From the NCBI RefSeq assembly GCF_019693215.1, contig NZ_CP081183.1, positions 1,863,226 to 1,927,225 of the forward strand: a DNA stretch of 64,000 bases. The letters run 5' to 3'. A program made the position numbers and the translations under genes. Below are positions 16,977 through 26,391 of the stretch, piece after piece; the stretch's first letter is position 1, and each line of letters begins with the position of its first letter. Origin of the DNA: Salinarchaeum sp. IM2453 (lineage in GTDB: Archaea; Halobacteriota; Halobacteria; Halobacteriales; Salinarchaeaceae). The notes under the pieces are model-generated. The model was not told where the DNA came from. It searched no databases and saw only the letters and a program-made list of their open reading frames with translations.

Positions 16977-17714
16977 TCAATGGGTAACCTGCTCAACTAT
17001 TGGATTCTCAGCAATCATCTGAGCTAATATAATTTGCTCAATCTGTTGGTTGTTGATTGCTTGCTTTGCTGCAGCGAGGGCCTGTTCTTTATCCGCTTCT
17101 GTATCTACCATATTAATCAATCCGACTACTGTTGCGTCTGATGGAACTTGCTTCAATCCACCTTGTTTACTTCCTAAAACTGCTGCAATATCAGCTGGCT
17201 CTATATTGTCCCCAATGCTTTTTCCTGTTATGTCGGCCACTCGTTCCGGCCTATGCACCCAATCTTCTGTTAGCTGCTTTCCAATTGCCCGCGCACTGGC
17301 GATTGGAATAACCGTTGAGGCAGTTGAGGGAATCTGTGGTTCTCGGCTATCTGGTGCTTTAAGATGACGCGTTCGAGCTCCGTCAGCCTTGACAAGCACA
17401 GGGACCCCAATCTTTGATGCGAACTCATCAATGGTTGTCGGATCAAACCCTCGATAGCGATCCGATCGTTCCTGCTCAGGAACGATTCCAACTGGCCATT
17501 CTGATGATTCTGGAGACACAGTTTCTGGGGATTCGGTCACATATACCCTTCTGACTTTTTTATCAAAAATTGGAATACGCACAGTCGATGTGACAACTGC
17601 TTTGTGTAACTCATTTGCTAATCGGTATATTGTTGTCTTCTTTCCACCTGCCCCGACCACACACGTGACTCCCTGCTCTGCAGCAAACAAACTTGGAAGT
17701 GATTGTTCTGTCAT
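16977..17714 (-). CDS. yqeC: YqeC-family protein (putative molybdenum hydroxylase maturation)
   Basis: 245 residues with an N-terminal P-loop variant GAGGKKTT at 21-28, a VVTSTVRIP segment, LVKADGARTRHLKAPDSREPQIP in the middle, and SKQGGLKQVP later. These are the marks of the YqeC family, linked by genome context to selenium-dependent molybdenum hydroxylases. Here it starts 11 bases after the moaC stop, on the same strand, and faces mobA. That supports a molybdenum cofactor role. A selenium role in this organism is not shown. Confidence 0.75.
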   Translation of the reverse strand: MTEQSLPSLFAAEQGVTCVVGAGGKKTTIYRLANELHKAVVTSTVRIPIFDKKVRRVYVTESPETVSPESSEWPVGIVPEQERSDRYRGFDPTTIDEFASKIGVPVLVKADGARTRHLKAPDSREPQIPSTASTVIPIASARAIGKQLTEDWVHRPERVADITGKSIGDNIEPADIAAVLGSKQGGLKQVPSDATVVGLINMVDTEADKEQALAAAKQAINNQQIEQIILAQMIAENPIVEQVTH

Positions 17715-17725
17715 GAATCTGCTGT

Positions 17726-18208
17726 CTATTTTCCTCCCTTTTGCTTGCTTGTCACCTTAACGTCGGTGATGCGTGTTGTTGGGTACTGTCCATCCCGGTT
17801 TTTCTCGGCTGATTTTACCATATCCCAGATTACATTGAGTCCAGTCGTTACACCGTTCAATGCCTCCATCTCGCAACCTGTTTGTGCAGTTGTTTCGACA
17901 GTAACCATCAACGTTATTTTCTCATTGGCAATGTCGAAGCTCGTATTGATGTTAGTGATCGGGATTTGATGGCACATCGGGATTGTGTCCCAGGTTCGCT
18001 TTACAGCCTGAATTGCACCAATTCGTGCGGTAGCAATGACATCGCCTTTAGATACGTCTGTATCATTGATCGCAGCGACTGTTTCTGCTTGCAAATGTAT
18101 TGTTCCTTCGGCGACTGCTCGCCGATTGACGGCGGGTTTGTCTCCAACATCAACCATATCGACGGATCCATCTGGGTCAGTATGTGTTAAATCGGAATCC
18201 TCACTCAT
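17726..18208 (-). CDS. moaC: Cyclic pyranopterin monophosphate synthase MoaC
   Basis: Second step of molybdopterin synthesis. About 160 residues with DVGDKPAVNRRAVAEG, the MCHQIPITNI motif, and EMEALNGVTTGLNVIWDMVKSAEKNRDGQYPTTRITDVKV, which holds the conserved Glu and Lys-Asp groups. I chose ATG 18208 (MSEDSDLTHTDPDG) because related proteins start this way. It overlaps the end of nnr by eight bases. Gene order nnr-moaC-yqeC suggests one transcript. Confidence 0.92.
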   Translation of the reverse strand: MSEDSDLTHTDPDGSVDMVDVGDKPAVNRRAVAEGTIHLQAETVAAINDTDVSKGDVIATARIGAIQAVKRTWDTIPMCHQIPITNINTSFDIANEKITLMVTVETTAQTGCEMEALNGVTTGLNVIWDMVKSAEKNRDGQYPTTRITDVKVTSKQKGGK

Positions 18209-19661
18209 TGGTTTCACCTGTGATTATTTCGCTGACAACATCTGGAAGATCAGAAGCCATCAATCCGTGGCTATGTGTTCTTGCAACTTCATCTCCAGCA
18301 CGCCCTGTTATATATGCTGCTAATCCACCTGCAGTGACTCCGGAAACCCGAGCAAATAACGCTCCAGTAACTCCAGCAAGCACATCACCAGTTCCGCCCA
18401 CAGTCATGCCTGGATTTCCAGTTCGGTTTACACGTGTTTCTGCTCCATCACTAATGATGTCATATGGTCCTTTGACGAGGAGTGTCTGATCGATCTCCTT
18501 TGCAAAGTCAGCGACAAGGTCCTGCCGGACACTCCAATCATCATCGGTTTTGCCTCCCATAGCCTTCAGTTCACCCTGATGAGGTGTACATAACAGATCA
18601 GCATCGGTTTGTACTTCAGGTACTACACGAAGGGGATCTGCATCAACGACTATTGAACCATCTGCTCCACTGAGGAACTGGCGCGCAGCATCTAGTGACG
18701 TTTCATTACGTCCTAACCCTGGGCCAAAGACAACACAGTCTTTGTCTGTAGCTAACTCCTGCATTTCCCCAACGTGTTCTGGAAGAATTTGGTCGCCAGA
18801 TAGTGCATGTGTAATGATATCTTGATGATAGCTTTGTACTGTAGCGACAACTGACTCAGGACATAGAACGTGAACAAGATCAGCGCCAGCGCGGAGAGCA
18901 GCCTGCGCTGATAATGCGGGGGCTCCAGTGTATGGACCTCCCCCAATGACAAGAATCTCTCCGTGATCGCCTTTGTGTGCATCTGATTCCCGATCCAAAA
19001 CAAGCAAGTCTCCAGGTCCAACGAACCTCTGAGCTGCTTCTGGGATTCCGATATCAGCTACTGTGACAGTAGCATCAATATCCGGTAATCCAGGCTTCAT
19101 ATCATGAAATGTAACAACCTCGTCAGCAACAACGGCATCTGAGACTGTCCCGCCTGTATCTGGATCCACACCTGTCGGAACATCGACTGAAACGACTGTT
19201 CCCTCACTGTTGTTGATCTCTTTAGCAGCAGTTGCGGTCGGTTCTCGAAGCCCGCCACTGATACCTGTTCCAAGCATTGCGTCGATAATTACGTCTGCTT
19301 CTTTAATTGCTGATCCTGCATCTCCTTCTCTCAATTCCACTGAGTCCCGAACCTGGTGGGTATCATATTCAGCAGCCCGCAGTGCTTGCCAGTTTTCTCG
19401 TGCAATTTCTGTACGAATTGTTTCAGAACGTCCGAGCAAAAATATCTCTACATCATAATCACCTAAAAAACGTGCAGTGACAAACCCATCTCCTCCGTTA
19501 TTACCTCGACCGGCGATAATTACCACCTTATCGCCCTTTGATGCCTGTTCGATGACTTTCTGAGCAACAGCATGTCCACTTGATTCCATTAACTGCTTTC
19601 GCGGAATACCAAGCGCCTCTGCATTACGGTCAATTATAGCCACTTTGTCGCTTCGGATCAT
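18201..19661 (-). CDS. nnr: Bifunctional NAD(P)H-hydrate epimerase/dehydratase
   Basis: Repairs hydrated NADH and NADPH. 486 residues in two domains. The N-terminal YjeF-type epimerase (about 1-215) has GRGNNGGDGFVTARFL and DAMLGTGISGG, plus SVDVPTGVDPDTG. The C-terminal ADP-dependent dehydratase has KGDHGEILVIGGGPYTGAP, DADPLRV, TPHQGE and the GGTGDVLAG nucleotide-binding motif. It is first in an operon with moaC and yqeC, an unusual partner set with no direct metabolic link apart from cofactor upkeep. Confidence 0.93.
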   Translation of the reverse strand: MIRSDKVAIIDRNAEALGIPRKQLMESSGHAVAQKVIEQASKGDKVVIIAGRGNNGGDGFVTARFLGDYDVEIFLLGRSETIRTEIARENWQALRAAEYDTHQVRDSVELREGDAGSAIKEADVIIDAMLGTGISGGLREPTATAAKEINNSEGTVVSVDVPTGVDPDTGGTVSDAVVADEVVTFHDMKPGLPDIDATVTVADIGIPEAAQRFVGPGDLLVLDRESDAHKGDHGEILVIGGGPYTGAPALSAQAALRAGADLVHVLCPESVVATVQSYHQDIITHALSGDQILPEHVGEMQELATDKDCVVFGPGLGRNETSLDAARQFLSGADGSIVVDADPLRVVPEVQTDADLLCTPHQGELKAMGGKTDDDWSVRQDLVADFAKEIDQTLLVKGPYDIISDGAETRVNRTGNPGMTVGGTGDVLAGVTGALFARVSGVTAGGLAAYITGRAGDEVARTHSHGLMASDLPDVVSEIITGETNE

Positions 19662-19817
19662 TTGCTTAGCAACAAATTAAGGCCGTGTCACTAAAATTTC
19701 CCAGTATCACCTCGTTAATCTGGGAACGAACTTGCGTTCAGATGGACTATGATCATGGTAGCTACAGTATAATCGAAAACAGCCAGACTAAATGCACTTG
19801 ATATCAATGCTATCTGC

Positions 19818-21101
19818 ATGGATGTCACAGTCTCTCCATCAAACGTTGCTGGCCAAGCACAGGCCCCTCCATCGAAAAGCTACACACATCGTGCGATCCT
19901 TGCAGCTGGATATGCTGACAATACGATCGTAGAAAATCCCTTATGGAGTGCGGATACAAAAGCAACTGCTCGTGCTGTTGAGGCATTCGGTGGTGACATA
20001 AAAAAAGAAGAGAGCAAATTATACATTGACGGGTTTGATGGCTCTCCTGACGTTCCGGAAGATGTCATAAATTGCGAAAACAGTGGCACAACAATCCGAC
20101 TAACTGCTGCTTGCGCATCCTTGGCTAACGGAATAACCGTGTTAACCGGTGATCAGTCGCTACGATCACGGCCACAAGGTCCATTACTCTCAGCAATCCG
20201 CCAACTGGGTGGAGCAGCGGAGAGCACACGCAACAATGGTCAGGCCCCACTGGTTATCGAAGGCCCTATCGAGGGTGGTGATGTAGCGATTCCGGGCGAC
20301 GTGTCTTCACAGTTCATTACGGCGTTACTGATGGCGGGACCGGTAACTGATTCTGGAATCAATATCACCCTTGAGACAGAGCTAAAATCGGCCCCGTATG
20401 TTGATATCACGAGAGAAGTTTTAGAGGTATTTGACATTAGCACGAACGAAACGGATGAGGGATATGCCGTTGCTGGCGAGCAAGAATACACACCAACAGA
20501 CGGAACATATAATGTTCCCGGTGACTTTTCGTCTACTTCATACCTGTTGGCAGCTGGAGCGCTTGCTGCACCAGAAGGCCTTACGGTGAATAATGCGGTA
20601 CCCAGTGCCCAAGGCGATACGGCTATTGTCGATATACTAGCGAATATGGGTGCAGAGCTACGGTGGGATAAAGATGCAGGGCAGATTGACATTCGCCGGT
20701 CTGATCTTAAAGGTGTCACTGTCAGTGTAGAGGACACGCCAGATTTGTTACCAACAATAGCTGTTCTTGGTGCTGTGGCAGATGGTACTACACGGATTAC
20801 CAATTGCAAGCATGTTCGGTATAAAGAGACTGACCGTGTCAGTGCGATGGCAACTGCTCTTTCGAAGCTCGGAGCGGAAGTTACTGAACACGAAGCAGAA
20901 TTAGTTATTGATGGGGATGAGACTTCTTTACAAGGTGCTACTGTTGACGGCCAAGCAGATCATCGCGTGATCATGTCGCTGACACTTGCAGGACTTGTTG
21001 CAGAAGGGGATACAACTGTCCGCAATGCCGATCATGTTGATGTATCCTATCCCGGGTTCTTTGACACAATGAAACAGCTCGGGGCAACCATTCGGGACTG
21101 A
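19818..21101 (+). CDS. aroA: 3-phosphoshikimate 1-carboxyvinyltransferase AroA
   Basis: EPSP synthase of the shikimate pathway. 427 residues. The N-terminus has PSKSYTHRA with Lys20, then NSGTTIRL, the SRPQGPL segment, [15 protein letters not shown], and [16 protein letters not shown], which holds the catalytic Asp region. KETDR-type RYKETDRV and DHRVIMSL are also present. It is 163 bases ahead of aroC, the next enzyme in the pathway. Confidence 0.95.
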   Translation: MDVTVSPSNVAGQAQAPPSKSYTHRAILAAGYADNTIVENPLWSADTKATARAVEAFGGDIKKEESKLYIDGFDGSPDVPEDVINCENSGTTIRLTAACASLANGITVLTGDQSLRSRPQGPLLSAIRQLGGAAESTRNNGQAPLVIEGPIEGGDVAIPGDVSSQFITALLMAGPVTDSGINITLETELKSAPYVDITREVLEVFDISTNETDEGYAVAGEQEYTPTDGTYNVPGDFSSTSYLLAAGALAAPEGLTVNNAVPSAQGDTAIVDILANMGAELRWDKDAGQIDIRRSDLKGVTVSVEDTPDLLPTIAVLGAVADGTTRITNCKHVRYKETDRVSAMATALSKLGAEVTEHEAELVIDGDETSLQGATVDGQADHRVIMSLTLAGLVAEGDTTVRNADHVDVSYPGFFDTMKQLGATIRD

Positions 21102-21264
21102 TATATACCAACTCGAAAACTCCCCGTTCGATTCTGGTGATCTAGTTATTTTCTCGATTTTTTAGTTCTTGTCAGTGAGTGTTTGTGCTTAGGCAGATTA
21201 TAAAGTGCCTAATTATGTGTTACCTTCAAAAAGATAAAATATCCAGCACCCTCACCGGGAGATA

Positions 21265-22452
21265 ATGAACGGAAATCAATTTGGTAGACTTTTCCAGATG
21301 GTTACCTACGGCGAAAGTCACGGGGATGCAATGGGTGTTACTGTCAGCGGATGTCCAGCAGGTGTTGAGATTGATCAAGAAGACATCCAGCGCGAACTTG
21401 ACCGCCGAAAACCCGGCCAGTCTTCAATCACTACAAGCCGTGATGAACCAGACCGTGTCCGTATTAATTCTGGTGTTGAAAATGGATATACGACCGGAAT
21501 GCCAATTGGGATGGTAATTCAGAATAAAGACGCTCGGTCGGGTAAATATGAACCATTTGTTACGGCTCCCCGTCCGTCTCATGGAGATTTCACGTATTCA
21601 GCAAAATTTGGAACACGAAGCTGGGGTGGGGGTGGAAGAGCTTCGGCAAGAGAAACTGTAAACTGGGTTGCTGCTGGGGCCATTGCAAAGCAAGTTCTCG
21701 ATCAGTCTGAGTACGATATTCAAGTTAAAGCTCATGTAAACCAGATGCACGACATTCGATCACCGAAGGTGTCGTTCAAAGAAATGCTTGAAAACACTGA
21801 AACGAACGAAGTACGGTGTGCACATCCAGAAACTGCTGAAAAAATGCGTGAGCTTCTTGAAGAAACCCAACGACAGGGGGATTCAGTTGGAGGATCAATC
21901 TACTTTGAGACTCGCGGTGTACCGAGAGGGCTCGGTGCTCCTCGATTTGATAGTTTTCCTGCTCGACTTGGACAGGCAATGATGTCAATTCCTGCGACAA
22001 CCGCATTTGAGTTCGGATTAGGCAAAGATGCTGCCGCTACTACAGGGTATGATCGAAATGAGGACTGGACATTTGAGTCAGGCGAGACTCGGCCTGATAC
22101 AGTCAATGAACAAGGTGATCCCGTGCCGGTAGGAAATGATCATGGAGGGCTCCAGGGCGGCGTCACAACTGGAGAACCAATTTATGGTGAAGTAACTTGG
22201 CACGCGCCTACCTCCATCCCAAAAGAGCAGACAACAGCGGATTGGGAAACCGAGGAACAAAAGGATATCAACGTTGTTGGCCGTCATGACCCATCACTGC
22301 CTCCGCGTGCCGTACCTGTCGTCGAAGCTATGTTTTATATCACCATCCTTGATTTCATGCTGCTTGCTGGTCGAATCAATCCTGACCGGCTTGATAATCA
22401 ACCCGGTGAATATGATACAAAGTATCACCCTTCCTCACCACAGAATGAGTAA
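21265..22452 (+). CDS. aroC: Chorismate synthase AroC
   Basis: Converts EPSP to chorismate with reduced FMN. 395 residues: GRLFQMVTYGESHGDAMG at the N-terminus, RRKPGQSSITTSRDEPD, SHGDFTYSAKFGTRSWGGGGRASARET, and NDHGGLQGGVTTGEPI, all signature segments. A GGGAG stretch seven bases before ATG could be a ribosome site. A TATA-like GATAAAATATCC about 28 bases upstream suggests a separate promoter from aroA. Confidence 0.95.
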   Translation: MNGNQFGRLFQMVTYGESHGDAMGVTVSGCPAGVEIDQEDIQRELDRRKPGQSSITTSRDEPDRVRINSGVENGYTTGMPIGMVIQNKDARSGKYEPFVTAPRPSHGDFTYSAKFGTRSWGGGGRASARETVNWVAAGAIAKQVLDQSEYDIQVKAHVNQMHDIRSPKVSFKEMLENTETNEVRCAHPETAEKMRELLEETQRQGDSVGGSIYFETRGVPRGLGAPRFDSFPARLGQAMMSIPATTAFEFGLGKDAAATTGYDRNEDWTFESGETRPDTVNEQGDPVPVGNDHGGLQGGVTTGEPIYGEVTWHAPTSIPKEQTTADWETEEQKDINVVGRHDPSLPPRAVPVVEAMFYITILDFMLLAGRINPDRLDNQPGEYDTKYHPSSPQNE

Positions 22453-22821
22453 TATGCAAAGCGGGGCACTGGTATACTGAGTTATTTTGTGTGCTTTGAT
22501 TAGTAGGTGATTCTCCACCGATTTCCCGCTACGTGATTGGAGAACCACATTCAGTAAGCTACCAGCTAGTTCCTGAAAAGGGATCAGTAGTCATGTCTCA
22601 GTCTATCAGTACTCAAATAGCAAATTATCGGATAAAAACATTTCATATATCAAAAATATTGTATCCGTAAAATTAGTAAGAACAATTTCACTTTCTTCTT
22701 CCCGGAACAATAATTATAATACTGCTTACTGGCTGCCTATTTCATACATATAAAAATTATAGATATGACTTAATCATCAAAAATCTCGAATTCTTCACAA
22801 TTGATTCATGTTAATCTATAG
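22453..22821. other. AT-rich intergenic stretch before korA, no gene seen
   Basis: About 370 bases of AT-rich DNA with stop codons in all frames and no RNA fold or repeat that I recognise. The next 65 bases hold three dyads and the korA TATA box, described separately. Confidence 0.5.
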
Positions 22822-22876
22822 CAAAAGCTTTTGTATAAGGTCTCTATACATGTGTATACTTCAGGCCATCGTGGCC
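22822..22876 (+). promoter_or_regulatory. korA promoter with three dyads
   Basis: Three inverted repeats lie within 55 bases. CAAAAGCTTTTG (22822-22833) is a perfect palindrome abutting the TATA box TGTATAAG. TATACA-TG-TGTATA (22845-22858) lies between the TATA box and the expected transcription start. GGCCA-TCG-TGGCC (22864-22876) lies in the leader. Their spacing suits a repressor or Lrp-type multimer. The Lrp gene beyond korB is a candidate. No binding data are implied. Confidence 0.5.
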
Positions 22877-22886
22877 AAGGGTTACT

Positions 22887-24776
22887 ATGAAAACGAATGA
22901 ACTAATTTGGCGAATTGCTGGCGGGTCCGGAGACGGTATCGACTCAACTAGTCGAAATTTCGCCACCGCGTTGATGCGCTCTGGGCTAAATGTGTTCACA
23001 CACCGACATTTCCCATCTCGGATTCGGGGTGGCCATACATATGTAGAGGTACGTGCAGGCCCAGATCCGGTCTCCTCGCGTGGCGATGGATTCAATTGCC
23101 TACTTGCGTTGGGGGATTCATTCGCACGAAACCCGGATGAAGATGCCTACTATGATGATGAAAAGATCAAACCCCTATCTGAGAATCTCGACGACTTGCA
23201 GGAAGGTGGCATTATTGTCTATGACGATGGTGTTCTCGATACAGATAATATCGAGCACTTCGATGAGAGAGTTGAGCAAAATAACTGGCATGTTTACCCG
23301 GTCGATCTGCAGGCTATTGCCCGAAAGCATGGACGTGATGTGATGCGAAACACAGCAGGGGTCGGCGTTATTGCCAGTCTAATTGGCTTTGATCTCACTT
23401 ACATTGAGGAGATTATTGGAGAGTCAATGAGTGGCGAAATAAAAGAACAGAATATCCAAATTCTTCGAGAAGCGTCTGATCACGTCGAATCATCTGTCAA
23501 AGTCACACATGATTTCCAAATCCCAACCGGTGAGCATGAGGAAGAACAAGTGCTTTTGTCCGGTTCAAATGCTATTGCATACGGAGCACTTGATGCTGGC
23601 TGCCGGTTCATCTCTGGATATCCAATGACGCCATGGACAGATGTCTTTACGATCATGACACAACATCTGCCAGATTTTGGCGGGATGTCTGAGCAGGTCG
23701 AGGACGAAATTGCAGCTGTCAATGTTGCTCTTGGTGCATCTCATGCTGGTGTCAAGGCTATGTCTGGTTCTTCTGGAGGTGGATTCTCATTGATGACCGA
23801 GTCACTTGGACTCGCAGAGCAAACAGAGACACCTATTGTACTCCTTGAAGCAATGCGGGCAGGACCTTCTACCGGTATGCCAACAAAGCCGGAACAGAGT
23901 GATCTTGAACATGTTCTTTATAGCAGCCAAGGAGACTCTGCTCGTGTCGCCTTTGCCCCCGGCAGCCACCGCGAGTGCTATGAACACACACGGTTAGCGT
24001 TCAAACTTGCGTATGAATACCATCTTCCAGCAATTGTTATTTATGATCAGAAGGTCCAAGGCGAAAATCGAAATCTGCCAAAGAGTTTCTTTGATCGCGA
24101 AGTGGATGCTGATCCCGGGCGTGTGATCTCTGAAGAAGAACTCAAAGATGCGATTCACGATGCTTCAGGGAAGTTTCATCGATATGATACCGATGCCGAG
24201 ACAGCTGCCCCCCGATCAGTTCCTGGTCAGACAGGAGGACGATATCTCGCGAGCAGTAATGAACACTTGCCGTCCGGGCACATAACCGAGGTCCCCGAGA
24301 TTCGAACCGCGCAGATGGATCGACGAATGGGAAAAGTTGAAGCAGTTCGGGAGGATCTGAACGACTTTGATGGACAACTCCAGACATACTTCGGCTCTGA
24401 TGACGCTACGTACGGTATAATCACTTGGGGAAGTATGCAAGGAACACTACGAGAAGCAGTCTCCATACTGCGCGAAGAGGGCAACGATGTACAAGGCCTT
24501 TCTATCGGACAGATGGCTCCTTTCCCTCGTTCAGAAGTCCGAGACTTCCTCTCTGATGTCGATTCCGCTGTCGTTCTTGAGATGAATGCAAGTGGACAAC
24601 TTGCAAACCTAATCAAAAGAGAGCTTGGTGACTTTGGAAATAAACTGGTGAGTCTTCTAAAATACGACGGGGAACCATTCCAACCACGTGAAGTCGTTGA
24701 GGGATATAAGGCTGAAATTGATGGAGATGGATCGCTATCAGGAAATGCCACAATAAAACAGTCAGCAGGTGATTAA
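22887..24776 (+). CDS. korA: 2-oxoacid:ferredoxin oxidoreductase alpha subunit (KorA-like)
   Basis: 629-residue fusion of gamma and alpha domains. The N-terminal gamma part has GGSGDGIDSTSRNFATAL starting near residue 12. The alpha part has SGYPMTPWTDVF near 243 and the SSGGGFSLMTESLGLA segment. With KorB it oxidatively decarboxylates a 2-oxoacid to acyl-CoA and reduces ferredoxin. Haloarchaea have pyruvate- and 2-oxoglutarate-specific enzymes of this layout, and sequence inspection alone does not separate them with certainty. It is followed two bases later by korB. Confidence 0.85.
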   Translation: MKTNELIWRIAGGSGDGIDSTSRNFATALMRSGLNVFTHRHFPSRIRGGHTYVEVRAGPDPVSSRGDGFNCLLALGDSFARNPDEDAYYDDEKIKPLSENLDDLQEGGIIVYDDGVLDTDNIEHFDERVEQNNWHVYPVDLQAIARKHGRDVMRNTAGVGVIASLIGFDLTYIEEIIGESMSGEIKEQNIQILREASDHVESSVKVTHDFQIPTGEHEEEQVLLSGSNAIAYGALDAGCRFISGYPMTPWTDVFTIMTQHLPDFGGMSEQVEDEIAAVNVALGASHAGVKAMSGSSGGGFSLMTESLGLAEQTETPIVLLEAMRAGPSTGMPTKPEQSDLEHVLYSSQGDSARVAFAPGSHRECYEHTRLAFKLAYEYHLPAIVIYDQKVQGENRNLPKSFFDREVDADPGRVISEEELKDAIHDASGKFHRYDTDAETAAPRSVPGQTGGRYLASSNEHLPSGHITEVPEIRTAQMDRRMGKVEAVREDLNDFDGQLQTYFGSDDATYGIITWGSMQGTLREAVSILREEGNDVQGLSIGQMAPFPRSEVRDFLSDVDSAVVLEMNASGQLANLIKRELGDFGNKLVSLLKYDGEPFQPREVVEGYKAEIDGDGSLSGNATIKQSAGD

Positions 24777-24778
24777 TC

Positions 24779-25717
24779 ATGAGTAGTGAATTCAGTGCGT
24801 TTGAGGAGGACCGTGAGCTAAGTACTGATGACTTTACGCCAGATGCGGAACCACAACCAACTTGGTGTCCTGGATGTGGTGACTTTAGCGTTGCCAAGTC
24901 GTTGAAGAAGGCATTGATGGAAACAGGACACAACCCAGATGAAACGCTTTTAGTTACTGGTATTGGGTGTTCTGGAAAGCTAAGTAGCTATGTCGACACA
25001 TATGGCTTCCATACAATCCATGGCCGAACACTCCCCTTAGCACGAGGGGCAAAGCTCGCCAATCCCGACTTAGAAGTCATCGCCGCAGGCGGTGACGGAG
25101 ATGGATACGGAATTGGTGGAAACCACTTTGTCCACACAGCCAGAGAGAATCCTGATCTCACATACATTGTATTTAATAACGAAATCTTCGGACTAACGAA
25201 GGGCCAAACGTCCCCAACTAGTCCAAAAGGACATAAATCAAAAACTCAACCCCATGGATCTGCAAAGGACCCAATTCGTCCGCTCTCGCTTAGTCTTACG
25301 TCAGGATCCACATATGTTGCTCGAACGGCGGCTACAAACCCACGGCAGGCAGCTACCATCCTTGCTGAGGCCATTGAACACGATGGGTTCGCACATGTTG
25401 ATTTCCTAACACAGTGTCCAACTTGGAACAAAGACGCACAGTCATATGTTCCATTCATCGATATTGATCAGTCTGATGAGTATGAGTTCGATGAAACTGA
25501 CCGGTCAGAGGCAATGGAAATGATGCAAAAAGCTGAATCTGCTCTGTACGAAGGCGAAATACTGACTGGTCGATTCTATGTCGATGAGACCCGTCCAACG
25601 CTCTCAGAGGAAAAGATGGCTACCGGCGAGATGCCAGAGTCTCCACTTGCAAAACGATATTATCATGATGACCCCGACTTTGAGCGGTCATACCAGTTGC
25701 TTGACCGTCATACCTAA
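24779..25717 (+). CDS. korB: 2-oxoacid:ferredoxin oxidoreductase beta subunit (KorB-like)
   Basis: Thiamine-diphosphate-binding subunit, 312 residues. WCPGCGD gives Cys30 and Cys33, GIGCSG gives Cys64, and TQCPTW a fourth Cys, the ligands for the single 4Fe-4S cluster. The thiamine diphosphate/Mg motif GGDGDGYGIGG begins at 105 and ends with the VFNNEIFG segment. It is coupled to korA, and a Lrp regulator lies 180 bases downstream. Confidence 0.88.
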   Translation: MSSEFSAFEEDRELSTDDFTPDAEPQPTWCPGCGDFSVAKSLKKALMETGHNPDETLLVTGIGCSGKLSSYVDTYGFHTIHGRTLPLARGAKLANPDLEVIAAGGDGDGYGIGGNHFVHTARENPDLTYIVFNNEIFGLTKGQTSPTSPKGHKSKTQPHGSAKDPIRPLSLSLTSGSTYVARTAATNPRQAATILAEAIEHDGFAHVDFLTQCPTWNKDAQSYVPFIDIDQSDEYEFDETDRSEAMEMMQKAESALYEGEILTGRFYVDETRPTLSEEKMATGEMPESPLAKRYYHDDPDFERSYQLLDRHT

Positions 25718-25829
25718 TATACTGGTGTCTCCCACTGAACAAAGGACGAAGTCGCCATGTTGAAAAGTTCTCTTTGATATCCTTGGAAATTCCTTTAAAA
25801 TAATATAGCCTTCGACCGATCATTTTATT

Positions 25830-25843
25830 TTAGGCATACCTAA
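25830..25843. promoter_or_regulatory. Dyad upstream of the Lrp gene
   Basis: TTAGG-CATA-CCTAA, an inverted repeat with a four-base spacer, about 60 bases before the Lrp start. It is a candidate operator. Confidence 0.35.
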
Positions 25844-25888
25844 TACATGCTTTCTGATTTTCAAAAGATATTTTCCTATACCTGAATT

Positions 25889-25901
25889 ATTACCTAGTAA
25901 T
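25889..25901. promoter_or_regulatory. Dyad overlapping the Lrp start codon
   Basis: ATTAC-CTA-GTAAT, whose last two bases are the first two of the Lrp ATG. An operator in this position would block initiation, as expected for autorepression by an Lrp protein. Confidence 0.4.
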
Positions 25902-26328
25902 GAGCACTGAATCTACAGAAGAAAAGATCCTCTCAGCTCTTGAAGATGATGCCCAGGCGTGCTACTCTGAAATTGCAGAGAAAGCAGGCGTCTCTAAACC
26001 AACTGTCCGTAAATATATCAACCAACTCGAAGATGAAGGTGTTATCGTGGGGTATTCTGCTGAAGTTGATCCAAAGAAGCTTTCAAGCAAATCCATTGCG
26101 ATGGTTGGAATGGATGCAAAAAGTGAACAGTATGTCGACGTAACACAGGAACTGAAGGACATGTCCGAGGTTCGTGCGCTATATACCTCCAGCGGTGACC
26201 ACATGCTTATGGCAGAAGTTCGAGCACGTGATGGTGACGAACTAGCGAAAGTCATCAGTGACAAAGTTTTATCAATCGATGGTATAACAGAAGCACACCC
26301 TACATTTCTGCAGGAGCGTCTCAAGTAA
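25900..26328 (+). CDS. Lrp/AsnC-family transcription regulator
   Basis: 142 residues: an N-terminal HTH (ACYSEIAEKAGVSKPTVRKYINQLEDEGVI) and a C-terminal RAM ligand/oligomer domain (SIAMVGMDAKSEQYVDVTQELKDM, then VRALYTSSGDHMLMAEVRARDGDELAKVI). Lrp proteins respond to amino acids or 2-oxoacids as octamers. It follows korAB on the same strand with its own promoter. Dyads at 25830 and over its start codon suggest autoregulation, and dyads before korA suggest korAB as a target. Confidence 0.88.
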   Translation: MSTESTEEKILSALEDDAQACYSEIAEKAGVSKPTVRKYINQLEDEGVIVGYSAEVDPKKLSSKSIAMVGMDAKSEQYVDVTQELKDMSEVRALYTSSGDHMLMAEVRARDGDELAKVISDKVLSIDGITEAHPTFLQERLK

Positions 26329-26391
26329 GATCTCAGCCTATCCCCAGATAAATTGCTTTTATCGACTTAGCTTATGCTGAGTGGGATACTT

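Noticed and set aside
26332-26381. CTCAGC..GCTGAG inverted repeat between the Lrp and fbp genes
   Set aside because: Six-base arms separated by 38 bases are too weak to call a terminator.
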